A DNA stretch of 52,173 nucleotides from Candidatus Aquicultor sp. (GCA_036504445.1 DASXVE010000018.1:1-52173); one strand, 5' to 3'; numbered from the stretch's first letter, positions 42,473-52,027 are shown. Made by a program: numbers and translations. Notes: generated from the letters alone by a model not told the origin.

Positions 42473-45400
42473 TCAAGCCGTATCACGCGCTACCGCTATC
42501 AGCGCAATATCATCGGATAACCGTCCCCCGGTGCACTCCAAAACCGCATTAAAGATATTCGTAATAGTTGAGTGTGGAGATACCGCGTCCATAATTCGAA
42601 TTATCTGCAGCAGCCGTTCTTCCCCAAAAAATCCGGAATTGCAGCGGGCTTCGGTGATCCCATCGGTGTAACAAATTATTATGTCACCTTTATCGACATG
42701 CACTTCACTGTTGGTATAGTGCATATCGGCAAACGCCCCGATGAGCGGCGATTCGGTCTCCAGGACAACGACGTCCCCGGATTTCCGCTTGATTATCCCG
42801 GGTGGATGACCCGCACTGCAATATATGAGCTTACCGGTCTCTATGTCCAAAATACCAAAAAACATCGTAACAAACGAAGTAGGTGTAACCGCCCGGGCGA
42901 TGACAGGATTTGTTTTCTCGAGGGCCGAAGCAGGCTGGCCGTCCTCATAGGCATATGCTTTAATAGTGCTCTTAACAAGAGACGTCAGAGTTGCCGCTCC
43001 AAGACCTTTGCCGGAAACGTCCCCGACTATGATGCCGGCTTTGTTGTGCTCAAGTTCAAATATTTCATAGAAATCGCCCCCTACTTTGGCCGCAATGCTT
43101 GCCGAGCGATACAGATGGCTGAAATCTACCCCTGGAATTCGCTCTGGTGTGGTGAGCAGCGCTGCTTGCAGGGTATCCGCAATATTGCGCTCGACGGCGT
43201 AGAGCCGGGCGTTTTCAATTGCCAAGGACACGGCTATCGCGAGTTTGTTTGCAAAATCAACCTGGATTTCACTGAAATCAACCTGTTTTGACGTAAATGC
43301 GAACCGCAGAACCCCGATAACTTCCTCTCTAACGGTGAGAGGCAAGGCGAGTATAGAGCGTACCCCATGGGCTCGCATGAGGATATTATCAACCCTCGTA
43401 TCGGTGAACGCATCGCTTATTATAGTCGGGGCTTTCGCCGCAACCACCATCTGAGCCTGCTTTGTCTCTTCAGGTCCGAGAGGCTTTCCGACATGCTCAT
43501 CTGAAAATCCATAGAGATATCCGATAATCCAGCGGTCCTTTTCATATAACGCGATGCTGGCGCTATCGGCATCAAGCGCCTTGGAAGCATCCACAACCAC
43601 GAGACGCATAATTTCATCAAAATCGAGTGTTGAGCCGATAACGGCGTTAATAGCATTAAGCGATTCACTTAACTCCCCGGCTGCCCGCTGCTGTTCTTCG
43701 ACTAATTTTCGTTCGGTGATATCGACAACCGAAATAAAGACTTTTGACAGTGTGTTAGCGTACTCATCGGGGACGAAAAACTTAGATACAACGAATATTG
43801 TCTGACCATCCAGCGTCGTATTTGTAACCTCACGCTCAAACGTTGTCTCACCGTTTGCAATAGCGACAAGCTCATCTTTAAACGTTGCAAGCATATCGTT
43901 GGTGAATGTGTCGGTTATATTGCGTTCAAGCTCATTTTTATCGGTGGCACGATAAAGTTCGACGGTCGCCCGGTTGGCGTCATTAACCTTTACCAGGCTG
44001 GCAACCCTATCTATCTCTTCCGGGTGTGCGCCAAAGTACGATTCAAAATCTGTTATGCCCTGTTGGCGCAGGTCGTCAAGATATGCTTTTATCGCTGAGA
44101 AGTCTTCTTCCCAAAGAGATACCGGCGCGTCCTCGAAGAGGCTTCGGTAGCGCGCTTCGCTTTCACGCAGCGCCATCTCGGCATTCTTACGCTTTGCAAT
44201 ATCCGAGAAGGTTACAACTGCACCGGCGATACGCCCTTCCTCCATAATCGGATTGGATGTATACTCGACGAAAAACGGGCTGCCGTCTTTTCGCCAAAAT
44301 ACTTCGGTATCAATATGCACGCCCACGCCCTCCTTGTAGGAGCTGTAAATCGGGCATTGGTATGCCGGATACGGTGTGCCGTTGGGATGCTTATAGTGGA
44401 ACAGGTCATGTACGTTCTTGCCCAATATCTCATCCTGGGTGTAACCGGTCATTTCAGCTGCCGCCCGGTTTATCAGGTTACAAAGGCCATCTAGGTCGAT
44501 ACCGAATATTCCCTCATCGGTTGAGTCGAGCAACAATTGAATCCGCCTCGAAAGCTCTTCACGCTCTTCTTCGAGAAGCTTGCGGTCGTTAATATCACGG
44601 ACGACGGCCAGAATTCGCGGTATGCCGCCGATAACCGCACGCTTTAGATTAACCTCAACCCAAAACAAACGACCGAAACGATCTTTTGCCAACCATTCAA
44701 AGATCTGGGGCCCTTCCTGGGCGGCACGGCGCACCCACTCTAGGGCTGCTTCAGGTGTAAACGGCGGCACGGCGGAACTGATATCGATTAGACTGAGGCG
44801 GCGCAGCTCATGGGTTGGATAACTGTACATTTCAGAAGCTCGCCTATTCACGTCGATAATATCTGCAGTGCTCGTATCGTGCACGAAGATCGCATCGTTT
44901 ACGGCATCGAAGATCGCGCGGTAATTCGCTTCAGACTGCTTGAGCGCAAGCTCCTGCTTTTTGCGAGTAGTAATATCGAGGGTCACGGTCATTATGCCGG
45001 TAATTTTTCCCTCGGCATTGTATAAAGGTGCCGACGAAATGCTAACCGCTATTAACGAACCGTCTTTTCGCTGTCCTTGTACTTCGATCTCTATAACCGT
45101 CGTTCCATGCAGGACACGGTCTCGAAGCGCCTTAAACTCGTTACCGCGATTTTCCGAAACGATCGGCAGTTTTCGTCCCAGCACTTCGCCGGCCTGCCAG
45201 CCGAACATACGCTCAGCACCCGGATTCCACGCCGTGACGCTGTTGTATAAGTCGGTCGCTATGATGGCCACCGGTGATGCTTCGAAGATTGCGGCAAGGG
45301 TTTGATTGGATTCCAGCAGCGACGCCTCTGCTGCACTCTGCTCCGCACCAATATCTTTGAGCAATAGAACAACCCTGTTGCCATCGCCTTTATCATTAAG

Positions 45401-45724
45401 CAGCGGGAATACGTTTATTACTATATCCCTAGGTACACTGTCCGGCCGAACATAGTGATAATGAAGGTCATAAACGGGGCTTGCCGACTTGATTACCCGT
45501 GAAAACGCTTCCCCGATTGCAGATGGCAGTTGATCGGTTTTTGATTCGCCCCGGCCCAGGCTTCTCTGCAGAAAGTCGGTGAGCCTTTGTCCTGTGAAGC
45601 CGAAGATTTTCTCTGTGGCTCGGTTAGCAAGAATGATTGTACCGTTCTGATCGAGTATGAGGACACCCTCGGCGATAAAATCGATTATATTCTCAAAGGC
45701 ATCATTACAAGTTGTGTCTGTCAA
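42473..45724 (-). CDS. Multi-PAS, GAF and PP2C (SpoIIE/RsbU-type) phosphatase
   Basis: A 1083-residue cytosolic signalling protein. About five PAS domains in series occupy residues 10-680 (ILANRATEKIFGF, AWNPGAERMFGW, VNRRASEMYSY and others). A GAF domain lies at about 700-840, and a C-terminal PP2C phosphatase of the SpoIIE/RsbU class at about 860-1080, with VGGDFYE, VGDVSGKGLGAA and YTDGITEA metal-binding motifs. Such phosphatases act on anti-anti-sigma (STAS) proteins in partner-switching control of stress sigma factors. No membrane segment is present. The start is TTG with AGGAG upstream. No STAS, anti-sigma or sigma gene lies nearby, so its target is elsewhere. Confidence 0.9.
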   Translation of the reverse strand: MTDTTCNDAFENIIDFIAEGVLILDQNGTIILANRATEKIFGFTGQRLTDFLQRSLGRGESKTDQLPSAIGEAFSRVIKSASPVYDLHYHYVRPDSVPRDIVINVFPLLNDKGDGNRVVLLLKDIGAEQSAAEASLLESNQTLAAIFEASPVAIIATDLYNSVTAWNPGAERMFGWQAGEVLGRKLPIVSENRGNEFKALRDRVLHGTTVIEIEVQGQRKDGSLIAVSISSAPLYNAEGKITGIMTVTLDITTRKKQELALKQSEANYRAIFDAVNDAIFVHDTSTADIIDVNRRASEMYSYPTHELRRLSLIDISSAVPPFTPEAALEWVRRAAQEGPQIFEWLAKDRFGRLFWVEVNLKRAVIGGIPRILAVVRDINDRKLLEEEREELSRRIQLLLDSTDEGIFGIDLDGLCNLINRAAAEMTGYTQDEILGKNVHDLFHYKHPNGTPYPAYQCPIYSSYKEGVGVHIDTEVFWRKDGSPFFVEYTSNPIMEEGRIAGAVVTFSDIAKRKNAEMALRESEARYRSLFEDAPVSLWEEDFSAIKAYLDDLRQQGITDFESYFGAHPEEIDRVASLVKVNDANRATVELYRATDKNELERNITDTFTNDMLATFKDELVAIANGETTFEREVTNTTLDGQTIFVVSKFFVPDEYANTLSKVFISVVDITERKLVEEQQRAAGELSESLNAINAVIGSTLDFDEIMRLVVVDASKALDADSASIALYEKDRWIIGYLYGFSDEHVGKPLGPEETKQAQMVVAAKAPTIISDAFTDTRVDNILMRAHGVRSILALPLTVREEVIGVLRFAFTSKQVDFSEIQVDFANKLAIAVSLAIENARLYAVERNIADTLQAALLTTPERIPGVDFSHLYRSASIAAKVGGDFYEIFELEHNKAGIIVGDVSGKGLGAATLTSLVKSTIKAYAYEDGQPASALEKTNPVIARAVTPTSFVTMFFGILDIETGKLIYCSAGHPPGIIKRKSGDVVVLETESPLIGAFADMHYTNSEVHVDKGDIIICYTDGITEARCNSGFFGEERLLQIIRIMDAVSPHSTITNIFNAVLECTGGRLSDDIALIAVARDTA

Positions 45725-45914
45725 AGAATCTCCTCTCGCATGGGGTGCGGTCTTTCACATATTTGCACTGCATAACTAAGTATTTATCCCAACCCATGCC
45801 GCCTTAACTGATGGGAATAGATTTGAGGCATGGCTTCATTTTGGATACAAACCGAAGGGGCATTAAAGTAAGAATAATCAAGACATGATATCGAGGTGGG
45901 TTAGAATAATGACA

Positions 45915-47207
45915 TTAACGTCCTGCGGGGCTAGTGTGCTTGTTAATCGCTACGGGAGCCGTTTTTGCTGCCGTTACCGATGGTTTGGCAACGTAAAAGC
46001 CCCAGGTTGTGTTATAGATGTTGCCTCGTTTGCCCCTGCCCTCTATTGAAAGAAAGTGGAAGCCCGGCTTGACGGCGGGATGGCTGCTTATTGCCGCGCT
46101 TAAGTGATCTTCTGCGACCGTATACGTTGTCGCTGCCCCCCTGTAATCAATCGCAAAATGAATTGTTCTTGTATCAACATCGTTGAGGCCGCTCAGACGC
46201 GCCGAGATTATGGGTGCCGTTGTTGCTAGATATGCTCCGTCTTCAGGCGAACACTTTAATACATGAAACGGCGTAACATTAAGCTTACGCGCAAGCATAT
46301 CGGGCGAGCTGTATTTCGTTACTATGATGCGCTTTAGAAGAAGCTTTGATTGCCCACCTTGATAATTGACGCCCCCGTTCACAGTAAATGCCAGTTTATA
46401 TCCCGCATCGGCAGCGGCTTTAACTGCCACGCTGTCATAGAGCCCATACGGATAGGCCAGGCAATATATCTCTTGTTTAAGCGTTTGCTCAAGCCAGAGT
46501 TTTGATCGCTTTAGCTGTATGTTCATGCGATTCACATATGCCGCATACGTCTCGCTCGCTCTTTTTATGAGTGAAGGATGCGACCATGTGTGCGACGCTA
46601 TATCATACCCCAGCGATTTGAGGCGCAGAAGATCGGCTCGCGTCATGAAGTCGCTGCCGTTCCACGTTATCGCCTCGTCGTAGACAAAGAACGTTGCCCC
46701 GAACTTGTATTTGTTGAGAATCGGGACGGCAAACACGCTTTGGTCTTTCCATCCGTCATCAAATGTGAGCAGGATCGGTTTTTGCGGCAACGCTTTACCG
46801 TGCTCCAGATTATCTTTGAGCATTTTCAGGCTTATGCCTTGATAGCCGCTTGCCCTAAGAAACTTCAAATGCTGTTCCAAAAGAGCCGGTGGCACGGCGA
46901 GCTTATTCTTTGGATCGTTTACGATATGGTGGTAGCAAAGAACAGGTATAATCTGCGGTTGGCCGCTATTTGCAGACGAGCCAGTTTTTGCGGTCTTTTT
47001 GGGCGGAGCCGAAGCTTTATTGTTAAGGTTTCCTGTTTGTTGCTTTGAAGCAGCGCCCGTGCCCGCCTTTTGAAGCGCCGGTCTACGATCTGTGTATGTT
47101 ACCAGGACCACAATGGCGGATAGCATGGTCAAGACCAACACAAGTATTACTGCTGGATACAACCCCGGATATGCACGCCACTGTCCTTTTTTCTGCATGT
47201 CTTTCAT
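45915..47207 (-). CDS. Membrane-anchored polysaccharide deacetylase (NodB type)
   Basis: A 430-residue protein. An N-terminal membrane anchor (about 16-38) is followed by a low-complexity A/K/N/S/T linker to about 80 and a NodB-homology carbohydrate esterase 4 domain at about 85-300. Motif 1 is LTFDDGW, motif 2 HTWSHPSL and motif 3 AYPYG. A further domain of about 120 residues (310-425) is strand-rich and not recognised. It probably deacetylates peptidoglycan or an exopolysaccharide outside the membrane. Start at 47207 or the ATG four codons on. The gene stands alone. Confidence 0.88.
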   Translation of the reverse strand: MKDMQKKGQWRAYPGLYPAVILVLVLTMLSAIVVLVTYTDRRPALQKAGTGAASKQQTGNLNNKASAPPKKTAKTGSSANSGQPQIIPVLCYHHIVNDPKNKLAVPPALLEQHLKFLRASGYQGISLKMLKDNLEHGKALPQKPILLTFDDGWKDQSVFAVPILNKYKFGATFFVYDEAITWNGSDFMTRADLLRLKSLGYDIASHTWSHPSLIKRASETYAAYVNRMNIQLKRSKLWLEQTLKQEIYCLAYPYGLYDSVAVKAAADAGYKLAFTVNGGVNYQGGQSKLLLKRIIVTKYSSPDMLARKLNVTPFHVLKCSPEDGAYLATTAPIISARLSGLNDVDTRTIHFAIDYRGAATTYTVAEDHLSAAISSHPAVKPGFHFLSIEGRGKRGNIYNTTWGFYVAKPSVTAAKTAPVAINKHTSPAGR

Positions 47208-47623
47208 GTGTCAGTTAAATCCACCTAAAACAGCTCGTATCTATGAGCTTGCTTGAATAAGGAGCCTTGAAGCTACAGGCATACGCCGTGCTTTCTTCAT
47301 ATCGCTATTATATATGGCGGTCCAGCGGATTTGTATACTGCCCGCGAAACCAATAAAGCAATCATATAGCATTCAGTACCTTGAGCACTGCTTTTTAGAA
47401 ACGACCGGTTTTTGCAAAATATCTTAAGTACTGTTACCGGCAACTTTTTGGTCCTCGAGCGCACCGGTTCCAATCATGTGCCCGTCTTGCTGCCGGTTGT
47501 AACAGCGCTCTTTACGCCCTACCAGTCGGAAGGCTCTAGTCTTTAACTCAATGTTATGGTAATATATTGTATAATATAATCTTATCATGCTATCGTGTGC
47601 GCTTACGTTCAGGAGGTATCACC
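47208..47623. other. Intergenic stretch between the deacetylase and the YedF-like gene
   Basis: This 416-base divergent region has no gene. Several ACCGGTT-type copies occur between 47400 and 47510. An AT-rich TTGTATAATATAAT at 47568-47581 supplies a -10 for the YedF-like gene; its -35 is unclear. Confidence 0.45.
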
Positions 47624-47974
47624 ATGCAAAATGAAAAACCAAGCACAATACTGCTGCTAACAGGCGAGACAATGGGCAGAGGCGACGATGAACTCGGTTT
47701 TATGCTGCTCGGCAATTTTCTCCATTTACTTGCTGAAAACGGTAATGTACCGCAAAATATATTCCTTTTAAACGCGGGTGTGAAACTTGCTGTCGATGGC
47801 GAACCGACAGTCGGTCTCCTTAAGCGCCTTGAGGAGCTAGGCAGTAAAATATTATCGTGCAAAACGTGCGTCGATTTTTTTGAGATCGAGGACAAACTTG
47901 CAGTCGGCGAGATTACAACCGCAAAAGTAGTGGTAGAGAGCGTCGTAACCAGTGATAAAGTAATTACGATGTAA
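47624..47974 (+). CDS. DsrE-family protein, YedF C-terminal-domain type
   Basis: A 116-residue DsrE-fold protein. The segments LLLTGETMGRGDDELGFMLLGNFL, IFLLNAGVKLAVDGE and ILSCKTCVDFFEIEDKLAVGEIT match the C-terminal domain of the sulfurtransferase-like YedF family, linked to selenium or sulfur handling. The N-terminal TusA domain of full YedF is absent. The paired cysteines of SCKTC could carry persulfide. An AGGAGGT site precedes the ATG at 47624, overriding the longer open frame. No selenium genes are adjacent. Confidence 0.8.
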   Translation: MQNEKPSTILLLTGETMGRGDDELGFMLLGNFLHLLAENGNVPQNIFLLNAGVKLAVDGEPTVGLLKRLEELGSKILSCKTCVDFFEIEDKLAVGEITTAKVVVESVVTSDKVITM

Positions 47975-48000
47975 AGCCCTGGCTTCGAAACAGTCTTATG

Positions 48001-48396
48001 CTATATAGGTAACGTGGTGTGCTTTAACCGCTTTACGAAGTACATATCGGCTGGAACGAATTCATAATTATCGAGCTCATCGAGGGCAACCCATGCATAC
48101 GCATCATGTACGACCGGCGTGATGCCGAACCCATCGCATGTTGCCCAATATGCGATAAGCCGGATCGATCCGTGCTCGTTGTTATGAAATATTTCCCCGA
48201 AAAGGTCTCCAACCGTTATATCGATCTGCAGCTCTTCCCTGATCTCGCGTTTTAGGCAGACCTCAGGTGATTCCCCCGGCTCTACTTTCCCACCCGGAAA
48301 TTCCCACATATTAGCAAGCCTATCATGAGCGTTTCGTTTAGCTATAAGTATTTTACCGTCTCTTACAAGCAATGCGGCAATTACCCTGCGAAGCAC
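48001..48396 (-). CDS. Nudix hydrolase (MutT-like)
   Basis: A 131-residue Nudix protein similar to MutT/8-oxo-dGTP diphosphatases. The Nudix box GGKVEPGESPEVCLKREIREEL is complete except that the last Gly is Gln. The preceding AKRNAHDRLANMWEFPGG segment and the later WVALDELDNYEFVPADMYFVKRL fit MutT. The start is GTG at 48396, one base after the stop of the ATP-grasp gene, with a GGGGG site inside that gene, so translation is coupled. A longer frame to 48486 overlaps the upstream gene and is not needed. Confidence 0.85.
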   Translation of the reverse strand: MLRRVIAALLVRDGKILIAKRNAHDRLANMWEFPGGKVEPGESPEVCLKREIREELQIDITVGDLFGEIFHNNEHGSIRLIAYWATCDGFGITPVVHDAYAWVALDELDNYEFVPADMYFVKRLKHTTLPI

Positions 48397-48397
48397 A

Positions 48398-49777
48398 TTA
48401 ACCCCCGAGCAGTAGCTCTTCCTGCTCCTCGCCGAATACGTGAAGCCCTTCCTTGAAAACACCGGCGGCGATTTCAAGGTTTTCACCCAACGCCAGAATC
48501 CCGATAGTGTTTATACCGAATTCCGGTGACGGAGGCAATATGATAACAATACCGGAACCGTCACCGTGCTGCCCCCACAGCAAACCCTTTGCATGCAGTG
48601 CTTCGTAGGCGTTATCAAACGTATGAAATCCATTAAGGTTGACCTTATCTTGCGAGAATATTGAAAGACGCGGCTTTTTTACCGGGGGTTGGTCGCAACC
48701 GTGTCTTGACAGGCAATTCTCGATTTTTATCGGGGGCACAACCGCCGTTGTTCTGCCGTTCATTTCTGCAATGAAGCATTCACCGCTTACCGTAACCATC
48801 CAATCGATATTACCATACCCGCGAAAACCTTTTTCCCGCCATGGCTCAACGATACGCAGCACGGCGGTTTCCACGCCGGTAAAATGCCGTTCGATCTTGG
48901 GATCGGCAATCGGATATGTGAAGCCGTGGAAGCTGCGCCCGGCGCTTAATATCTGATTGCTATGGCTGATAATCAACGTTTCAGTATCATTTGCAAAGAA
49001 CAGCGTTCCCGGTGAGGCATAGAGATCGAGAAGCTCAGCAACAACGTATTCATCCCAAAAGCTTGTGCGAACAAACCGGTCTAAGACGTGGACAAATTCG
49101 CGCAGGTCAAGCAAGCGCGATTCAAGTTCCCTGATTCGGTATTTCGCATTGTGTTTCTCGACTGTAATATTGCCAAAGCCGCCGGCACTGCGGGCTTGCC
49201 TGATAAACAATGGCCTCTCACCGGCAAGTAATAGGTCGACTACATCACTCACGATCTGATCGCTGGTCATGATCCAGTGACGCGGGAGGGGTAAGCCCAA
49301 TGCCTCACACTCGCGGTACAGGTTTGCCTTATCGTTCATTGCATCGACAACCCGGTCTACTACGACCGTTTTCCACCGCTCTTCAGGGATACGTATCCCT
49401 GCTCTGTAGGCCGCCGCAAATGCAGATCTAGACTGTACGTAGAGATTAAGGTCGGGGTCTCGCCGTAGTGTTTCTTCCCAACCGGGATTGTTAACGAGAG
49501 CCTCAAAGACAACGTGAGAGTTCAGGTAGCGCTGAGGGTCGCGACTAAGCCGGTAGCGTAAAACGAGCACGTCTTTAACGTTAAGCACGTTAAACATATA
49601 ATCGATAAACGCTTGGGGGCAATCATCCGATACGACGATAATGTCGCCGGAGACTGCGGAGCCTGCGACGCGGTTCTGAATCTGAATGCATTTAAGTTTC
49701 AGATATCCGTTCACTCCGCCTCCAAGCGGATTTAGAACGTCGAATACATTTTGTATATGGAGCTCGTGCTTATTCAC
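48398..49777 (-). CDS. ATP-grasp domain ligase with pre-ATP-grasp region
   Basis: A 459-residue protein. An N-terminal Rossmann-like pre-ATP-grasp part (about 1-150) includes DIIVVSDDCPQAFIDYMF. An ATP-grasp domain at about 150-360 follows, with KANLYRECEALGLPLPRHW, LFIRQARSAGGFGN (ATP-binding loop) and FIAEMNGRTTA (the metal/phosphate Glu-x-Asn). A C-terminal domain contains a glycine-rich strand (GIVIILPPSPEFGINTIGILALGEN). The layout is close to PGM1-type peptide ligases and related enzymes joining a carboxylate to an amine. The substrate is not known. It is coupled to the Nudix gene downstream. Confidence 0.75.
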   Translation of the reverse strand: MNKHELHIQNVFDVLNPLGGGVNGYLKLKCIQIQNRVAGSAVSGDIIVVSDDCPQAFIDYMFNVLNVKDVLVLRYRLSRDPQRYLNSHVVFEALVNNPGWEETLRRDPDLNLYVQSRSAFAAAYRAGIRIPEERWKTVVVDRVVDAMNDKANLYRECEALGLPLPRHWIMTSDQIVSDVVDLLLAGERPLFIRQARSAGGFGNITVEKHNAKYRIRELESRLLDLREFVHVLDRFVRTSFWDEYVVAELLDLYASPGTLFFANDTETLIISHSNQILSAGRSFHGFTYPIADPKIERHFTGVETAVLRIVEPWREKGFRGYGNIDWMVTVSGECFIAEMNGRTTAVVPPIKIENCLSRHGCDQPPVKKPRLSIFSQDKVNLNGFHTFDNAYEALHAKGLLWGQHGDGSGIVIILPPSPEFGINTIGILALGENLEIAAGVFKEGLHVFGEEQEELLLGG

Positions 49778-49835
49778 TCAACACCTCTTACTTAATGCTT
49801 AGATGCTATGCAACGTATCCAATAACCTTGTACCC

Positions 49836-49873
49836 AAAAAAAGATAAGATGCTTCGAGGTTCCGAAGCATCTT
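49836..49873 (-). terminator. Terminator after the lmo0937-type gene
   Basis: An 11-bp stem (49846-49856 with 49863-49873) is followed on the minus strand by ATCTTTTTTT. Confidence 0.8.
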
Positions 49874-49915
49874 GTTATATGCTATTACGCTATACCAACG
49901 CACACCCTAGGGCAC

Positions 49916-50083
49916 TTACTTCTCGCGCTGTCTTCGACGCGTATTCACGAGTAAGTTATATATCAACAAGATAAGCGCCACTACCAGAAGCAGGTTAATA
50001 AGGCCGCCGGCGATTTTGAGGGCGAAGCCTACCACCCAGAAGATAACGAGAATCGCTATAAGAAACCAGATAAATGATGCCAC
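49916..50083 (-). CDS. lmo0937-type small membrane protein
   Basis: A 55-residue protein with two membrane segments (FIWFLIAILVIFWVVGFAL and LINLLLVVALILLIYNLL) joined by KIAGG, and a very basic tail (NTRRRQRE). This is the pattern of the lmo0937/DUF5670 family of tiny membrane proteins, often stress-induced. The start is GTG at 50083 with an ideal AAGGAGGT six bases upstream. The stop is followed by a strong terminator. Confidence 0.78.
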   Translation of the reverse strand: MASFIWFLIAILVIFWVVGFALKIAGGLINLLLVVALILLIYNLLVNTRRRQREK

Positions 50084-50167
50084 ACCGCTCAACCTCCTTA
50101 AAGCTAAAGATACCCATAAGCGGGCATTCTAATCGGGGTTAAAACAGTGTTGAGGATAATTAGCAGT

Positions 50168-51712
50168 CTATATGCATATGCCGATCGGGCGGTGGTCTTT
50201 ATGACGGTGGATGTGGGGACTTGTATCGTCGTAACCCTGGACATGGTTACGTCCATTATCCTTTGCCTCGTAAAGAGCGATATCCGCAGCGTTTATGAGG
50301 CTTTCCTTGGCAATCGAATCGAACGGATACGTAGCGACACCAATCGATATTGTCAGGCGTCCGGAAGGTTGGTGATCCTCGCCGGTAAAGATCGCGTGTT
50401 CAACGTCATACCTGATGCGCTCGGCAACTGCAAGAGCACTCGCTTTATCAGTGCTTGGCAGCAGTACGCAGAGCTCTTCGCCGCCATAGCGGTATACTGA
50501 ATCACAATCGCGAAGCGCGTTCCTAATTATGGAGGAAACAGAAACGAGTGCTTCGTCGCCAAGCTGATGCCCGTTATGGTCATTATATTCTTTAAAGTGA
50601 TCGATATCTATCATCGCAAACGATAGTATATCGCGATATCGTTTTGCCCTAGTAAATGCACTGACCAAATCCTGGTGAAGTTTCCGGCAATTCCAAAGCC
50701 CGGTTAGCGGATCGGTTAGGCTGAGTTCTTCGGTTTTCTTATGCAGTGTATCGACGTCTCGTCCTATCCAGAGCCAACCGAACACTGCAACCAGCAATAA
50801 CGGCAGAAATACAAGGAAGTTATGGGCGATCTCGTTAGTGGCTTGATTGCGAATATACGTTTTATCGATCCCCGCTCTTGCGTACCAGTTCACCAGCGAT
50901 GCTTGGGTAAAACCAAACATCCTAAGCGTACCTTCGCCTGATTTTGCCTCATAGAAACCACTTTTTTTGTTTACCATCTTCCTAAAGCGGTCGGAATTTG
51001 CTATGTTATGCCCGACCCACTGCTCAGGGTTTTTGCTTCGAGCGATGTAGACACCCTTATCGTCCACAATGCTAAGAATTGTTGATTTATTTGTACCTGT
51101 GCGCATAAGTTTGTTCTGGATTTTCGTAAGGTCGAATGCCGCTGCTACAAACCCTATTCGCTTGCCCGACATATCGAATACGGGATATGTCACGTGCACG
51201 ACCGGCATTTTTGTAAGTTTGCTGTACATAAAGTCACCGACGGCAACACCGTTTGACACGATTCCTCGGCGGTAGCACGCCGTGTCTTTTACACTAATCG
51301 AGGCCAGCTTACGAGCATCTTCGCTGTTTGCCATAGCTGCCGACATGACGGCCACTTTAGCGTCGCCTTTCAAATCAACGAAAGCGATGAGGTGATAGAA
51401 TGGGTATTTCGGGACCACGCCTTCAAGGTAAGCTTTAACCGCAGGATAGTTTTGCATGCGGACATCTTTGTTCGCAGCAATAGGAATAAGGGCTTCACCG
51501 GTTGCATTTATATAATCATCGAGGTCATGGGCAACATTATTGGCGAGTGCTAAAGTCTCAAGCTGATACTGTTGCTCAAGATTATCTTTAATGTCGATTG
51601 CCTTAAACACAGAGAACGTTATGAACGGCAGGATCATCACAACAAGTAAAATAACCAGTCGTTTTCTTAGTGAAATATATTGCATTGAATTATATATCTG
51701 CTTTGCTACCAC
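50168..51712 (-). CDS. dCache-GGDEF diguanylate cyclase
   Basis: A 514-residue membrane protein making c-di-GMP from GTP. An N-terminal membrane segment (about 20-37) is followed by an extracellular double-Cache sensor (about 45-300), a second membrane segment (FLVFLPLLLVAVFGWLW, about 308-325) and a GGDEF domain (about 335-495) with the active motif GGEEL. An RxxD inhibitory site (RDCD) lies five residues before it, so product feedback is likely. The tail is rich in histidine (HIHRHKDHR), perhaps metal-binding. The start is GTG with AGGAGG upstream. Cache ligands are typically small organic acids or amines; here unknown. Confidence 0.92.
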   Translation of the reverse strand: MVAKQIYNSMQYISLRKRLVILLVVMILPFITFSVFKAIDIKDNLEQQYQLETLALANNVAHDLDDYINATGEALIPIAANKDVRMQNYPAVKAYLEGVVPKYPFYHLIAFVDLKGDAKVAVMSAAMANSEDARKLASISVKDTACYRRGIVSNGVAVGDFMYSKLTKMPVVHVTYPVFDMSGKRIGFVAAAFDLTKIQNKLMRTGTNKSTILSIVDDKGVYIARSKNPEQWVGHNIANSDRFRKMVNKKSGFYEAKSGEGTLRMFGFTQASLVNWYARAGIDKTYIRNQATNEIAHNFLVFLPLLLVAVFGWLWIGRDVDTLHKKTEELSLTDPLTGLWNCRKLHQDLVSAFTRAKRYRDILSFAMIDIDHFKEYNDHNGHQLGDEALVSVSSIIRNALRDCDSVYRYGGEELCVLLPSTDKASALAVAERIRYDVEHAIFTGEDHQPSGRLTISIGVATYPFDSIAKESLINAADIALYEAKDNGRNHVQGYDDTSPHIHRHKDHRPIGICI

Positions 51713-51799
51713 TGTGCCTCCTACCTAAATTCACTGCTATTAAACCAATTATCGGCAGAAAAGACCGCTACATTAGTGTATTTATGTGGCAATATAATA

Positions 51800-51831
51800 A
51801 AAAGCAAATAAAACCCCTCAAGAATAAGGGG
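51800..51831 (-). terminator. Terminator after the rubredoxin gene
   Basis: CCCCT (51814-51818) pairs with AGGGG (51827-51831), then TTTTATTTGCTTTTT follows on the minus strand. It includes an eight-base G run on the plus strand. Confidence 0.6.
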
Positions 51832-51868
51832 GGGGTGTAAAAATCTTGCTTAGTGAGCTGGCGTTCAC

Positions 51869-52027
51869 TTACATTTTTGAAAATTCATCTTTGCCGACGC
51901 CGCACTCCGGGCATACCCAATCATCCGGCAAATCATCAAATGATGTTCCAGGTGGAATATCCTGGGTCGAGTCTCCTTCTGCCGGGTCATAGATATAACC
52001 GCACACATCACACACATATTTATCCAT
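51869..52027 (-). CDS. Rubredoxin
   Basis: A 52-residue rubredoxin, the usual length. Both iron-binding knuckles are present, CDVCG (Cys 6 and 9) and CPECGVG (Cys 39 and 42). The Tyr/Trp core residues [21 protein letters not shown] and the C-terminal KDEFSKM also match. It is a one-electron carrier with an Fe(Cys)4 centre, common in anaerobes for oxygen or superoxide reduction chains. AGGAGG precedes the ATG. It is monocistronic between the diguanylate cyclase and an IS remnant, with no partner oxidoreductase in the window. Confidence 0.95.
   Translation of the reverse strand: MDKYVCDVCGYIYDPAEGDSTQDIPPGTSFDDLPDDWVCPECGVGKDEFSKM

Noticed and set aside
42572-43291. 239-codon plus-strand open frame
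   Set aside because: Antisense to the PP2C domain of the PAS/GAF phosphatase; no ribosome site or recognisable motif.
47400-47515. tRNA-like or repeat array in the ACCGGTT-rich stretch
   Set aside because: GGTTCCAATC resembles a T-loop, but no acceptor stem, anticodon stem or CCA context could be built; copies are irregular.
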